A stretch of DNA of 64,000 nucleotides from Odobenus rosmarus divergens (lineage: Eukaryota; Chordata; Mammalia; Carnivora; Odobenidae). The notes beneath the pieces were generated by a model. That model was given only the letters and a program-made list of their open reading frames with translations, ran no database searches and was not told where the DNA came from. The number at the start of each line of letters is the position of its first letter. Within the stretch, counting starts at the first letter, position 1. The translations under genes were made by a program, and so were the position numbers. Positions 35,956 through 47,291 of the stretch are shown here, piece by piece. The DNA is taken from the NCBI RefSeq assembly GCF_000321225.1, contig NW_004451410.1:497187-561186 (forward strand). The letters are read 5' to 3'.

Positions 35956-37826
35956 TTATTTTTCCCCTTCTTGACTGGGCACTGTAGACAGAGACCCAAG
36001 AGAGCTGACTCTGTAAGGACCCTCACCCTTAACCAGCCTCTGCCAATTTTCCCAAGATCTCATCCTCAGGCCCCAAGTGGGCTTAGAGACTGTAGCTTCA
36101 GTATCCACCAGAATCTTGCAAGGTTTTCTGTTCATTTTCAGTTTCCCTTGGCTGTTTAAGGGAATAACAGCCATTTACCAAAAACTCCCCTGGAGTCACG
36201 TCAACTCTGGGAGAGGCCCACATGGGAGCTCTCCTTTGAGAGCAGAGCTGGAGGCATCCATAAGGCCATTAACTTGGCAAACTTTGTTTATGGTCTGTTC
36301 CTAAGTCCCTTTCAAAGTTCTCGGCTGCGGTCATGAGTTCTGTCAGACTGATGGGAGCTCAGTTCCATCCTGGTTTGTTCGTTTGTCTGAATCAGTCTAC
36401 TAGCCTCAGGAACTGGTCCATTTACAAACAGGGCAGCAAGACCAAGGTTGGGTGGCCTCGTTTATTGTATGCAACCGGGATGCCATAGGAAGAGAGCTTC
36501 CAAACAGGCTTGAAAGTCTGCCACAGATTCATCTTTTTTGTTTGCTTGTTTGAATAATAAACCAAATGGGGCAGGCAGGGAAAACTCCTTCCAACAATGG
36601 CTTTTAAAAGGCCAATCACCATTTTGTAAGCTTTTTCTGGTCCATGAGGGAAGTGTGTTTAAGAGCGAGTATCCTAAATATCTTCAGGTTTACACCAATC
36701 TGCTTCATGCATCCATTTCTGGGCTTCCTCAGGGCCAACCAGTATGCCCATAAGCCCACAGAAATCGGAAAGCCTGGGGTCCCCAGCCCTGCTAATCACT
36801 CTAAATTCTTCAGGAAACTTTTGGGGATCCTCCCTGGTCTCAGGAAATTCTCTGACTATGGCCCCTTAGAGTTCAGTCTTTGACCAAGAAGGTTAAGATA
36901 TCTGAGGAGGATCTCATGCAACCCAGGGTAACCCATTCTGTTTGTTTGGTTTGGGAGCTCTGGCTTTCAAAATCTTGTCTAATGGGAATGTTCCTCATAA
37001 TGGCCATCGTAATTCTAGACTGTATTTAGTAAAAGTTTGTCATTGTTGTAAATATCCACAGCTTCTGGGACCATAGTTCTTAGACAACAAATAAGCAGTT
37101 GTGCCAAAAAGGTGGTGTGCTCAATTCCTGGAGCTAAGGCTTTGGGTCTTCTGGAGCCAAGCTAATACCCAAGGGGATGCGTCGCTGGGTTGGGGACCGT
37201 GTGTTCTACAATGCACCTCACCACATGAAGACTTTCTTGAGGTTGGCAGGTGACCTAGTGTCAATCTAACCTGTTCTGTGACCAACTTATGGATAAAGTT
37301 GGATGGCAAGCATTCTAACAGCTTTTAAGTGCTCAGCCCATGCGCACCAATGCAGGATTGGGCTTCCAAGATTCCCATTAACAATTGCCTTTAACTACAC
37401 AAAACACACTGGATCCAGGCCAGCTTACATCATACCCAGTTTGACCCCAGCTGGCATGGGACTGGGGACAGGACTAAACCAGCAGACCCCAAACAAATGG
37501 CCAGCTGTGGAGTGAACCAGCAGCAACATGGAATCGGAGACTTACCCAAGGGCTAAGGATCCTGATCAGATGGGGACTGCGGACTGGACCACCAGCAGTT
37601 CTCAACATGAAATCAGGGACTGTCATCAAATGTGAGGTTAAAAAGCCAATTAGGTCAGAAGCTTGACACAAAAAAAGCAGAGCTCAGAACCAAGAGCAAC
37701 TTACCCACGGCCCTCGGAAACGACGAGAAACACAGAGAATGCGGTTTGTGGGTACCATGCCTGTGTTTCTCGTGGCCCCCGAAGCCATCAGAAGTGTCCT
37801 TCAGATCCCATCACTGTCACCCAATC
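35956..37826 (-). pseudogene. Degenerate retroviral leader, gag and protease remnant
   Basis: Downstream of the LTR on the minus strand, translation shows several short retrovirus-like stretches broken by stops and frameshifts. A capsid-like stretch lies at about 36690-36870 (with REDPQKF and EAQKWM). A later one lies at about 36340-36530 (with ALFVNG), like the C-terminal capsid of gammaretrovirus-like (class I) elements. At about 36115-36090 there is a protease active-site-like LVDT..AT motif in which the usual Gly after Asp-Thr is Glu. No intact reading frame remains, so this is a dead copy. I did not see a clear CCHC zinc knuckle. Confidence 0.6.
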
Positions 37827-38207
37827 TGTTAAAATCCAAAATTCCTCAGAATAAAATGTGAAGATCTTATTTTTATTCAACAATTCATCAATCGGGCAAT
37901 ATCCTGTCTGGCAAATAGAAGCTCCAAAGAGCTGTACCAAACGGAAGACGTTTATGGCAGAAAGAGACGAGCAGAGCTGATTGTTTCAGGCAAAGTCATC
38001 TTCCTCTGAGGGGTCAGCGGCTGAGGGAGGATGTCCACTGGGAATTATCTCGCTAGTGCTGACCAGGTAATTCCAGACTGACTGGCTTAAGATTCCACAC
38101 CTGGGAGAGGCTGAAATTGCCATCAGTTTAGGTTATCAAGTCTTGGTGTGGTGACATGGGTATAGCACAAGTGACTCAATTTGGGGCCTGTTGCCTCTTT
38201 TTAAACA
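37827..38207 (-). mobile_element. Endogenous retrovirus 5' LTR (381 bp)
   Basis: Read on the minus strand, this block begins TGTTTAAAAAGAGG and ends GGATTTTAACA, giving TGTT/AACA inverted ends. It contains AATAAA (about 37873-37868) near the 3' end, as expected for the R-region polyadenylation signal of an LTR. Two bases beyond the 3' end comes TGGGTGACAGTGATGGGAT, placed where a primer-binding site belongs. It loosely resembles a tRNA-Leu complement, but several positions differ. Retroviral gag-like coding remnants follow on the same strand. No matching 3' LTR was recognised. The repeat family name is not known to me. Confidence 0.7.
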
Positions 38208-38989
38208 ATGCTCTGTAATTAAAAAATTCCTTTCCAAGGTGCTTTAGTTATTTCTGAAGAACTCCATTGCTTATCAGTTGGTTAGCCTGCCAATGGAAAC
38301 TTGCACAGTCATACGTAACTACAAAGTACTTAGAATCTAACTCATCCTTTAAGAAAAAAAAGCATGGGGCAGAAAATAAAGATGAAAGAATTAGTCTACT
38401 GGAACTCCATTGAGAAAATGAACAGAGCCATAACAGATTTCCTCAGGCCTCATCACCACCAGCTACATTTCTTCAAAAATCAGATTCCAAATGTCCCATA
38501 ATCTCTTTCAAATTTTGTTTTTGTGAAGTACAGAATCAACATTTCCTTAATGAGTATATAAACAGTTTTTGCCTCTGAATGAGGAATTTTTTTAAACTTT
38601 AGAACCTATATTACAGAATTTCTTCAGTAAATTTTTAGTCTGTGAGAGGGGACAGATAAAATGTCCTCTCATGGTTCACGGGTTTCCTTTTATGTTGACT
38701 GCATTTTTTAATCAAGGAAGAGGTAAGAGTCTTTTTCATAGGTCCTATAGGCCACCTTCTCTTTTTATCATCTATTTCAAGTAGAACAATTAGCAATCTT
38801 TCATTTCTGAGCTTTTCTTAATTCCCTGGGAATGGAAACCACACCGGAGCAGGCAGTACTGGGTTGTTCAGGAGAGAGAGCAGCACAAGGAGGGATGGGA
38901 GGACACTGCCCACCTCAGGTCATATAGACTACTTGAGTCTGAATAATTAGCACATTACATGACTCTGCTAAATAATCAGATTCTAAATG
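38208..38989. other. No gene seen: between retroviral LTR and CYB5A 3' end
   Basis: AT-rich unique sequence that may include the distal CYB5A 3' UTR. Confidence 0.55.
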
Positions 38990-39323
38990 TTAAAGGCAGT
39001 TATATACCAAATAGACAGGAAATAGTGGTGGGATATTTTAAAAGCCAGATATATTTTTTAAAAGAGCATGCCTACAATAAGTAAATTATGTAGTGATGGA
39101 ACATCAAAAAAAGTTGATGAACAAAAGGCACAATTCAAAGAGTTCGGGAGTAGAAAGAACAGAAGAGTTCTTTTTTGGTTTGGTTCAAAGTAGGAGAAAA
39201 GGGAAACAGGTGTATTAAAATTATTTTTCAGGTTTAGGTATCTGTCAGTTGAAGCAGTTAACACTGGCTTCTTTCTCCCTGGTCCAAAGCAGTCTCTTCT
39301 TTCCTCCACTTCTGAGCATGTGT
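38990..39323 (-). other. CYB5A: CYB5A 3' untranslated region (proximal part; end not resolved)
   Basis: Sequence directly downstream of the CYB5A stop codon contains no recognisable SINE or L1 for several hundred bases, as expected of a 3' UTR. No perfect AATAAA is seen on the minus strand within about 1.4 kb of the stop. Weaker hexamers exist, for example AATACA near 39213 and ATTAAA near 38710. The next AATAAA lies inside the retroviral LTR at about 37870. The lower boundary given here is only a guess and the true cleavage site was not determined. Confidence 0.5.
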
Positions 39324-39405
39324 TTAATCTTCTGCTGTATAGAGGTGATACATCAGAGCCACCAGCACTGCTGAGATGGCTGGGATCACCCAGTTGGTCC
39401 ACCAG
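39324..39405 (-). CDS. CYB5A: CYB5A terminal coding exon 5 (C-terminal membrane anchor, residues 108-134, stop)
   Basis: After acceptor CGTTTCTTTCCAG (AG at 39407-39406), the exon gives the last base of Ser108, then [26 protein letters not shown] and TAA at 39326-39324. This is the single-pass tail anchor that inserts post-translationally into the ER membrane, leaving a short acidic lumenal end (AED). The total of 134 residues (43 inferred for exon 1, then 43, 10, 11, a split codon and 26) equals the usual length. Compared with remembered human sequence, the changes are A122L, R128H and M131T. The two C-terminal changes lie beside the ER-targeting tail. The acidic end and few basic residues fit the ER form (CYB5A) better than the outer mitochondrial membrane paralogue (CYB5B). 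Confidence 0.96.
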
Positions 39406-41107
39406 CTGGAAAGAAACGGCAATGATGCTTGCATGAGGTTCGGCGCACAGGACTCAAAACCTTTGCTCCTTCTACTTACCATGGAAATCACTGTGGCATG
39501 TTTTTATTATCTCTATAACTTGCCTGGATGAAACGTCAACTCTGAGTTGTTAAAAGCAACATAAGCACCACATATGCCCTAGTATACCAGCAAGTGCTCT
39601 AGCTTTGTAGGAAAATTAATGACCTCCATCCCCATTCCACTTGAATCTATTTCTCTTAACTTACACCAAGAGCTATGAATCACTCCCCCAACAGATGCTA
39701 CCTACAACTAGCGACTTATCTAAGGACATCAACTCTGGGTTACGTATCACAAGTTCACAAAAGCAAATATTCCTTACAGGTTTTATTCTACTTACATACA
39801 TTAAGAATTTAAAATAGCACTAAACTGAGAACAAGAAAATCAAGGTTCTCATTTTGGGAGAGCCAACCACAAGCCCTATACCCATGAGAAAAGCACATCT
39901 CCTGGACTGTGAAGTTAAGGAGTTTGAGCCATAGGATTATTAAGGTTGCTACGAGCACGCCAGCTCTATGTTCTGTGATTCTGTTTTGAAAATCTAATCT
40001 TTACCCATGCACAGTAGATTTAACACGTTAAGAAATAGCAAGGTCAAAGCTTGCAGCAAGGTACTTAATCTGTGGTCCATAGGTATAAACTCAGAAAAAT
40101 CCCTAATTTACACACAGTTTCAGTCCTGGTGCATAGAATTTTTGATTAACTAAAAATGACAGATTACAGATCAAACCAGGGACAAAGCTAGAATGATCTT
40201 CAATTTAGATATGAACCTATAGTTTCTTTGAAAGTAGAATGTGAATTAAGCCAGATAACTCCTATAAAGACATATATTTTGTCATAAACTTTCTATCTTT
40301 TAATACTCTTCACACATCAACCCATACAAAGATTGTGTTCAATAAAAAGATTTAAACTGCAAAAAAGATTACAAATGTAACTTTCATCTTGGTGGGGTTT
40401 TCAGTTTTCATTTAGAAGGAAACTTAACCTGTCAATGAAACGTACAGTGAAGGACTACTGCCTGAAGGCAGGGAATGTACCAGAACACTGACAGACTGGC
40501 GCAGTTCCATTTGACAGGGTGAAATAAAATAGGCATAAATGTGTGGTTTTGAGCTTGGGGCCAAATATCTCTGTCTACCAGAGAGATATATATGCCCAAT
40601 TATGCAAGTCAATATGGTAGAGCTGCCACAAATGTTAATAGGATCTTGGACTGTGACAAAGAAATCCAGTCCCTAGAACAAGTGATTCATGCTACACTTG
40701 GAGGAACACTGAGCTTAGGGAGATGTAAACACTTAGATATAAACACTTAGGGAGATATAACCACTACAGTGTAAGAAACAGACCATATATTGAATAAGAA
40801 AGGATGTTTGCCTTGGCAGTAAGACTGTGTAGGCCACAAGACTACCCTGGAGAAAAAGAGACCCAACTTGTTCTGTCCATACTATAGAGTAGATGCAGCT
40901 GGAGGGCGAGATTTGGGGTAGAGTGTCCAGAGTCTGAGCTGTCTGACAATTGAGGAGGGGATGTCCTGAGTCATCTGGGCACCAAGTGGAGATGAGCCTG
41001 GGCTGTCCACTGAGCGGGGGCCTGAGCCCTCAGGTGGGGGAGGAGCCCTAATCCCACCCAGACTTGACTGGCCTGATCAGTTACCTGAAGAGAAAATTAC
41101 CACGTAC
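39406..41107 (-). other. CYB5A: CYB5A intron 4
   Basis: This 1.7-kb intron lies between exons 4 and 5. It is mostly unique AT-rich sequence. A fragment near 40060-40140 resembles an old hAT-type repeat ('ctgtggtccat'), but I cannot name it. It also holds one copy of a 24-bp sequence (40039-40062) repeated exactly in intron 3, and a short local duplication of an 'acttagggagat' motif at about 40715-40760. No SINE is present. Confidence 0.85.
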
Positions 41108-41142
41108 CTGGAATTAGAATCAACAGTAGTAATGAGAGTTTC
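41108..41142 (-). CDS. CYB5A: CYB5A coding exon 4 (linker, residues 97-108)
   Basis: This 35-bp exon reads ETLITTVDSNS plus the first two bases of a Ser codon, on the minus strand; human has ETLITTIDSSSS. The acceptor is TGTTTCAG (AG at 41144-41143) and the donor is GTACGTG starting at 41107. It ends in phase 2, and the split AG|C serine codon is completed by the first base of exon 5. It encodes the hydrophilic linker just before the transmembrane anchor. It is also too short to be seen as an ORF. The intron 4 donor (GTACGT) is less canonical than the other two. Confidence 0.92.
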
Positions 41143-43149
41143 CTGAAACACAAGAGAAAAAGTGAACTTTAAGGGAACATCTGAACATTTATTCAATCGA
41201 CTAAGAACTTCTTTTAAAATAAGATCACAGTTTTCAGTATATTCTTCAAAACACATTGAAAGGGAAAATTATATCATAAACTTTTCACTAAAATGCCTAT
41301 TTTCACCATTTTTTAGAAGAAAAAATTTTAATCATCTGTATTTAAATTACTTACAGACATAACCTAGATAATTTGAAAAAAAATGTAAAAATAGGCTACA
41401 CAAAATATCCTCTACACAGTACACATCTGAATAATGTAGAAACTGAAAACTGATTATCATATACACAGACACATAACCCCACCACTACCTTTAGGAAGAA
41501 AAGTTTAATTCTTTAAAAGCATGAATGAAACCTTCAATAAAATCAGTTATTTCGTTCAAATTTTATGTGAAGTAAAAGTGTACCCAAATTGTATTAAAAG
41601 ACATGTCAACCAAAAAGAGAAAAATAAAAACTGTCATTTAAATTATCACACTCTGGACCACCACCTCTCCTGGCATCCTCTAACTCTGACAAGACAGCTC
41701 TAAAAAGTGGAGGCCTCAGGAACTGACCTCACAGGGTCACCAGCCAAGAAACCTCCAAATAAGGACGCCCTGTGTGTGTGCTGGGGTCTTTCACAGTTGG
41801 CCTATTTTGCCTTCCAGAACTTTCTACGAGAAGTTCTGTCAGTACCATGAAAGTGAAATAATTTTGGCTCCTGAAAAATACATACTTCCCCAAACAGATG
41901 AATAACTAAGGCCTAAGGAAAAATAAACTTTCCCGGCTTGAAAACTAAGAAGCATTCTTTAGAAATTTCACACCAGCGAAAGTATTAGTGCCTCAAAGGA
42001 AGGTAGCCATAAGTAAGGTAGCTTCATCTGAGAGTTCATCTCTGCAGTTTCCCAAAGCACAAGATAAGCCATTAGCAAAACAATCCACACTCCGAAGTGA
42101 GGCAAAAAGCTGCACACAGCAAGGCAGCGCATTCATTAGAGAAACCCCAGGAGAAGGCAGAAAACTGTTAGGGAAGAGCAAGCAAATCAGTTAGGAGACC
42201 CACAAACCTGGAAACATGGCCTTTAAGATTCCTGACACAGTAGGGGGGAAAAAAACAAGTCATTTAAAAAGAAAACTTCACACACTTATTATCTTTTTAA
42301 GCAATGTTAAATCTTAGCGACTACAAAAAGTATTCGTAACTACTGCAAGATTATTTTTCAAATTTTGCGTAGATGAATAAAATTAACAAGGATTACCAGA
42401 AGTCACTGGACTGTGCAAAAGGATTATTACACTATTAGACGACATAATAAATTGTGAAACTAGAGCACAACAGTTCATGGAAAGTAAAATATTATTGTCA
42501 CAATAGAAAGTTAAGCCCAGAAGAGTAAACAGAACTCAGACACAGATCTGTTATTTTGTTATACCAAGCACGTGCATTTTACCAAACATGCTGACAACTC
42601 TATGGCCACTAGGCTGGCCTACCTCCTCGTTCATCACTGCCCTGAGCGTTAATGCTAAAACTGTTAGGGTACCTCACCGCTGGCAACAACAACGATGTTC
42701 TAAAGAGCTGTACTTTAAAAGATTATATACATTTCTGAATGTTTATTATCTGTTAGGCTTTTAACCCAGAGATGCCTGAGAGTTAAAGCAAGTTTGAATT
42801 ACCACTTACCACACTGATGAAAAAGGAAACTGAAACTGTCTTGCCTGTCCAATGGTCTGAGGGGCCTAAGTTGGGCTTCTGTGTGTAACTAACAAATATG
42901 TCAACAACTAACAGGCAGAAAAGACTATGGTTTTTATTACGGGCTCTGCCACCTGTTCACTCCACGACCCTGAGGGGTTCAATTTCACATAGGAAAGATT
43001 AATAATTCCATCAGTACATGAGAAGCTATATAAAAATCATGCAAAGTACATCAAGTTTTTGCAAATCAAAATCATCTCATTTATACATTTATCTACTCCA
43101 GCCTATTCCTTAATTGGAATGCTTTCCTAAAAGTATCAGGGACACTGAT

Positions 43150-43380
43150 ATTTTTGCCTTTGGAGTACAGAGCCTACAGGAGAAGCTTAAGAGACTGCAC
43201 CCGCCAAACCTGAGATGGGTGCTAGCCATGGTTCTGCAGTGTGACCTTGAACAAGGTCAAAGCTTGCAGCAAGGTCTGAGCTTCACTGTTTTTACCTTCC
43301 TGCAAGGTCTATGGATCCCACAGGGATATCATGAGACCCAAACAAAGTCACTTAAACAGCAATGATTTGAAAACCACAAC
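43150..43380 (+). repeat. MIR-like fragment, CYB5A intron 3
   Basis: 'ttctgcagtgtgaccttgaa', then 'ctgagcttcactgtttttac', then 'acagggatatcatgagaccc' follow MIR order, with an extra short insertion containing the 24-bp sequence also found at 40039. Confidence 0.45.
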
Positions 43381-44779
43381 CAAAAAGAGGTATTGATACT
43401 ACTGATATCCTCCACGTAAGCAAATTTAATAGATACAAATTTGTTTAAAAACGCATCATTTCTAGGTCTACAAATATCTTATCTTGGCAACTAAACACCA
43501 TGTTTTCCTTCGGGCAGGGTCAAGCTAATAATCTTTGTTGCATCTTATTTCACAATTCAACTAGATATTTTCAGTGGCAACATTGAAAAAAATCAGACCA
43601 CAGCTTACATTTATCAGCTTGGAGATAGACAGATGGTTATACAGAGACATATACACCAAAAGAAATACCTAAGGACACTCTCTTCTGGCAAACTAGAAGC
43701 ATAAGAAAGATAAATCCAAAAAAGCAGTCATGTATTTTTTTTCATTGTATTTGCTTATGTCCTAGAAAGACAGCAAGTTCTTGTCCTACCTCTGCTCATC
43801 TAATCAAAGTCATATATGTTCTAAAAGAGGAGAGAGTCTTTGGGAAATATAGTAGGATGGTAGGAGACCTGCTTACCAACTCAGCCCTAGTTTCTGTTTG
43901 TAGGCATCGTCGTTTGAGATATGACTGGACCTACATTAAATCTAAGTTACTGTAATGAGCCTTATCAAATCCTTGTTTTACTATAGCTGAACGATTTACA
44001 CCAAGATTATTAAACATAGTGAAAACCTAACAGGAAAAAAGTGTATACTTTTTCCCTGACCTGACTATGGAGAAAAAGCAAAAACTACATGCATCACAGG
44101 ATTTCAGTTACCCCAAAAGTAGCCTCAAAATAGGTGCTAATGTCTTATGACCCAACAGCAAGGACTAAGCAGCTGTTACACAGGAAATTCAAATTCTGAA
44201 GTCCATTTTTTGTCTTCCCAAAGTACTCAGATCACCAACACTGAACTTTTTGAATAGGGAAAGGAGAGACTATAAATGAAATTGCTTTGTAAGAAATAGC
44301 ATTAATCAAGACTTATATTGTACCATCTGGGGTATGAAGGTAAACATGGCCTTTATGCTCTATTGGATTTACTGCTTTGATTTTGTTGTAGATTAAAGAG
44401 AATGTCTTGTCAACAGCAGCTAGCAAATGAGTTCACCAGTTCTTTCATACAAGCCCTGTGGAGTCTCACTGTTGGGCTCTAATAAAAGCAAGAACAGAAA
44501 CCAAAATGGAAAAATTATTCTTTCTGTGGTTTAAGCAAAATGTTCTTCCATGGTCCTTTAATTACAGGCCAACAACTGTTCTGTCTGCTTGTACTTGTCA
44601 GGGACTCTGGCTGTTGTCATCAATTCTTACTATGGATTTATCTTCAAATGTAAGTGAGAAGACCAGCTCAGAGAGAAGGGCTAGTGAACCAGGGCATAAA
44701 ATTAATATCCCCTAGAATATATTTTCCTTTCCTAAGGAAAAATGCATCAAAAAGTTATTATTTAATTTGATTAACATTA

Positions 44780-44870
44780 AATTCAACCAACAAATACTTA
44801 TTTAACACCTACTATGTCCCAGGGACACGGAGGTGAAGAAGACATGGGTAGTGTCCTCCAAGGTTCAAGT
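44780..44870 (-). repeat. L2 3'-end fragment (reverse), CYB5A intron 3
   Basis: 'caaccaacaaatacttattt', then 'aacacctactatgtcccagg' is a reverse L2 terminus. Confidence 0.6.
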
Positions 44871-45224
44871 ATTAAGACCTCTGCTCAGATTTTAAGTTCT
44901 CTGAAAATAAGGCTCGTGTCAAATCAGAAGCACAGAGCTACTTATAAATGTAGCTCTTCAAGAGGTATCTACTGATAATTACGATGAAAAAATGATGTAT
45001 GGAGAGTCTTACAGAGAGAACACACAAGCTGTCCTAATGAAACACAATGGTTGGTCTATACACAACATATTTTGCTGAGCCAACAGGTTACATATTCATC
45101 TAACCTAGAGAGACCTATGCTGGCCTGGCCTCATTCAAATAGCTCATTCTGTCCTCCAGTCTGACGGTATGAAATACACTGAAGATAGGCACGGCCACTG
45201 AGACACTGGGGATGACACACTTAC

Positions 45225-45254
45225 CGAAGGCTTGGTCAACTTTGCTCTATCATC
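45225..45254 (-). CDS. CYB5A: CYB5A coding exon 3 (10-codon linker exon, residues 87-96)
   Basis: This 30-bp micro-exon reads DDRAKLTKPS on the minus strand; human has DDRPKLNKPP. A T-rich tract and TTGCAG form the acceptor (AG at 45256-45255), and GTAAGT at 45224-45219 is the donor. Both junctions are phase 0, so it joins exon 2 and exon 4 without shifting frame. It encodes the end of the soluble haem domain and the start of the flexible linker to the membrane anchor. It is too short to stand out as an ORF and was found by looking for the next cytochrome b5 segment downstream of exon 2. It lies 2,037 bp downstream of exon 2. Confidence 0.93.
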
Positions 45255-45628
45255 CTGCAATTACAAAAAAAAAGGCACATTACAGAATGAAAGAACATTT
45301 ACAAAAGTACCATGTCCAAAGCAGTCACTTTTACTGAGATTTTTTTAGAAAACATTACTATTGAGTAACTAGCACTTTAGGTTCATCTATCTAGGTTGTT
45401 AATTACAAAGTTTGATCCATCTGACTTGACTGCAAAAATTAATAGCTGATTAAATAATTTTCAATCTAGAGTTCCAAAGTTTAGAACATCATCCATGATA
45501 ATCATATTTATATGTTCATGTGCATATACATTTATTAGACTTGGATTTGAATCCTCAATTCAGGGAGCAGCTGAGACCTAAGTAGATTATTCCCCGCTAT
45601 CCTGTGAAATGAGTATGTATGTTTGTAT

Positions 45629-45668
<40 letters not shown>

Positions 45669-47291
45669 TTTTGTGTGATATCCTCAGTGAATTCCTGCAA
45701 TCTCCCAACTGCAGGGTTGCAATTTTCTTAAACCTCCAGTTGAGGTAGTCCAAATTGAGGGTCACCTAAAGGTGACCACAGGGAATCCCAGTAGGCAGAT
45801 GAGGCAGAAATGCTGTAGTCGCAGTCTGAAAACCCACCTCTTCTACCCCTACAAGTTTGGAAAGGAAAGAATCAAACATTTTAAGGGAAAGCCTCTCTGG
45901 TTACCGTAAAACTACCTCACTTTGGTGAAGTATGAAGATGAAGATGAAAATATGTGGGTGAATAAACTCTCCAGGTATATGAAGCTCATTCTTTCAGAGT
46001 ACCCCCTCCTACCAGCAAATAAACGAACAAAAAAACCCACCTCCCTATTCAATGGAAATTGCTCTAAAACAGATTTCCTATTTTTAGGCCTTCCATAAAG
46101 AGCCTTTAAGCTTTCCTTCATTCATAGTCATTGCAAGAAATATCAATCAACAGAACTTTTTTTTTTCTTTGGCAATGTTAAATTTCTTAGCTTGGTAATT
46201 GGTACACAGGAGCTTATTTGATCAATATTTTATGTGATGCACCTATTGATTTGTATTTACCAAATATTTTATAATAAATGACAACATTAAAATTATTGGC
46301 AAGTATATTTGGCAATTATATGATTTTTATTATAATCATAATGATAAAACTTTTCATATGCGTTTTTGTTTTTCAGTGGTTTCTCAGAGTGTGTACTTGG
46401 GCTGAGGCCACATGCCTACATTAGCCCGCTTCTAATAGTGCCCCCACCCCCTCTGGCTGGCTCCCAGTGAAGCAGCACGAGCTGGGAAAAAGAGGAGACC
46501 CTGTGGCCCAGCTGAGAAGCCCAGGTGCTCTCTAGAGGTAAGAACAGCTGAATGCACGGTGTAGGAGCCTCTATCTGTTTGGAGAACTCCGCCACCTCTT
46601 CCCAAGTGTTCAGCTACATTCCAGATAACTTTGGTTGACAGATTAGCAAAGCTTCATATAGTCATTCAAAACTGCCACAGAAGGGCCTAAATTCATACTA
46701 CAGCCCTGGGTTATATAAGAGCTAAATTAGGAAGCATAAAGTCAGTCCAGGGATTGGCATCGAAGGTGACGTTCTCAAAGATCTGGGGTCAAGTGAGAAG
46801 AGTGAGGAGAATGTGTAGGTTTTGCAGAAGACAGAGTTTATTCATTTAACAGAGGTGGTTTAAAAATTTTTTAATGATTTTTTTAGAATTGAAATATCCT
46901 CAAACTATGAGAGGAGAAGGGAGTTTCTTAAGAAATATTTCTTAAAATATTTTAGTCAAGGAAAAAAGAAAAAAAGAAACCATGCTGGGTCAATGACCCC
47001 CACCTTCTAAAATATGTTGCTCTGTGACACTTCATAGTCTGAGAGGCACAGTCCCCCAGCCCTGGCCTTGGGTTAGAGGGTCCTGACTCTAAGTGCCAGT
47101 GAAAACTGCAACCAGGGAAATGCAAAGAAATTTCTGATCCATTTGTTTATGACAAGAATGGTGTTACATAATCAGGAGGACTTGTTTTTGCTTTACTTCT
47201 TCTTCAATTTCATAATACGCAAGTCTACAATTTTGAGCAAGGTCAACCCACAGCCTTAAAGAGAAGTAAAGGCCCCCAGTAAGGTACTTAC
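45255..47291 (-). other. CYB5A: CYB5A intron 2
   Basis: This 2.0-kb intron lies between exons 2 and 3. It carries the long GT microsatellite listed separately and a GC-richer stretch at 46380-46560. No SINE or L1 copy is recognised. Confidence 0.88.
45632..45667. repeat. (TG)18 microsatellite in CYB5A intron 2
   Basis: An uninterrupted run of 18 TG dinucleotides lies 378 bp upstream of exon 3 on the gene strand, where it reads as (CA)n. It is pure and long enough to expect length polymorphism. No coding role. Confidence 0.97.

Larger units (their letters stand above)
41143..45224 (-). other. CYB5A: CYB5A intron 3
   Basis: This 4.1-kb intron lies between exons 3 and 4. It is notably free of SINEs and L1 compared with the flanks. 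It contains a MIR-like stretch (about 43150-43380), an L2 3'-end-like fragment (44780-44870) and otherwise unique AT-rich sequence. In human an alternative soluble erythrocyte isoform uses a small extra exon carrying a stop codon. I could not identify an equivalent exon here with any confidence. Confidence 0.85.
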
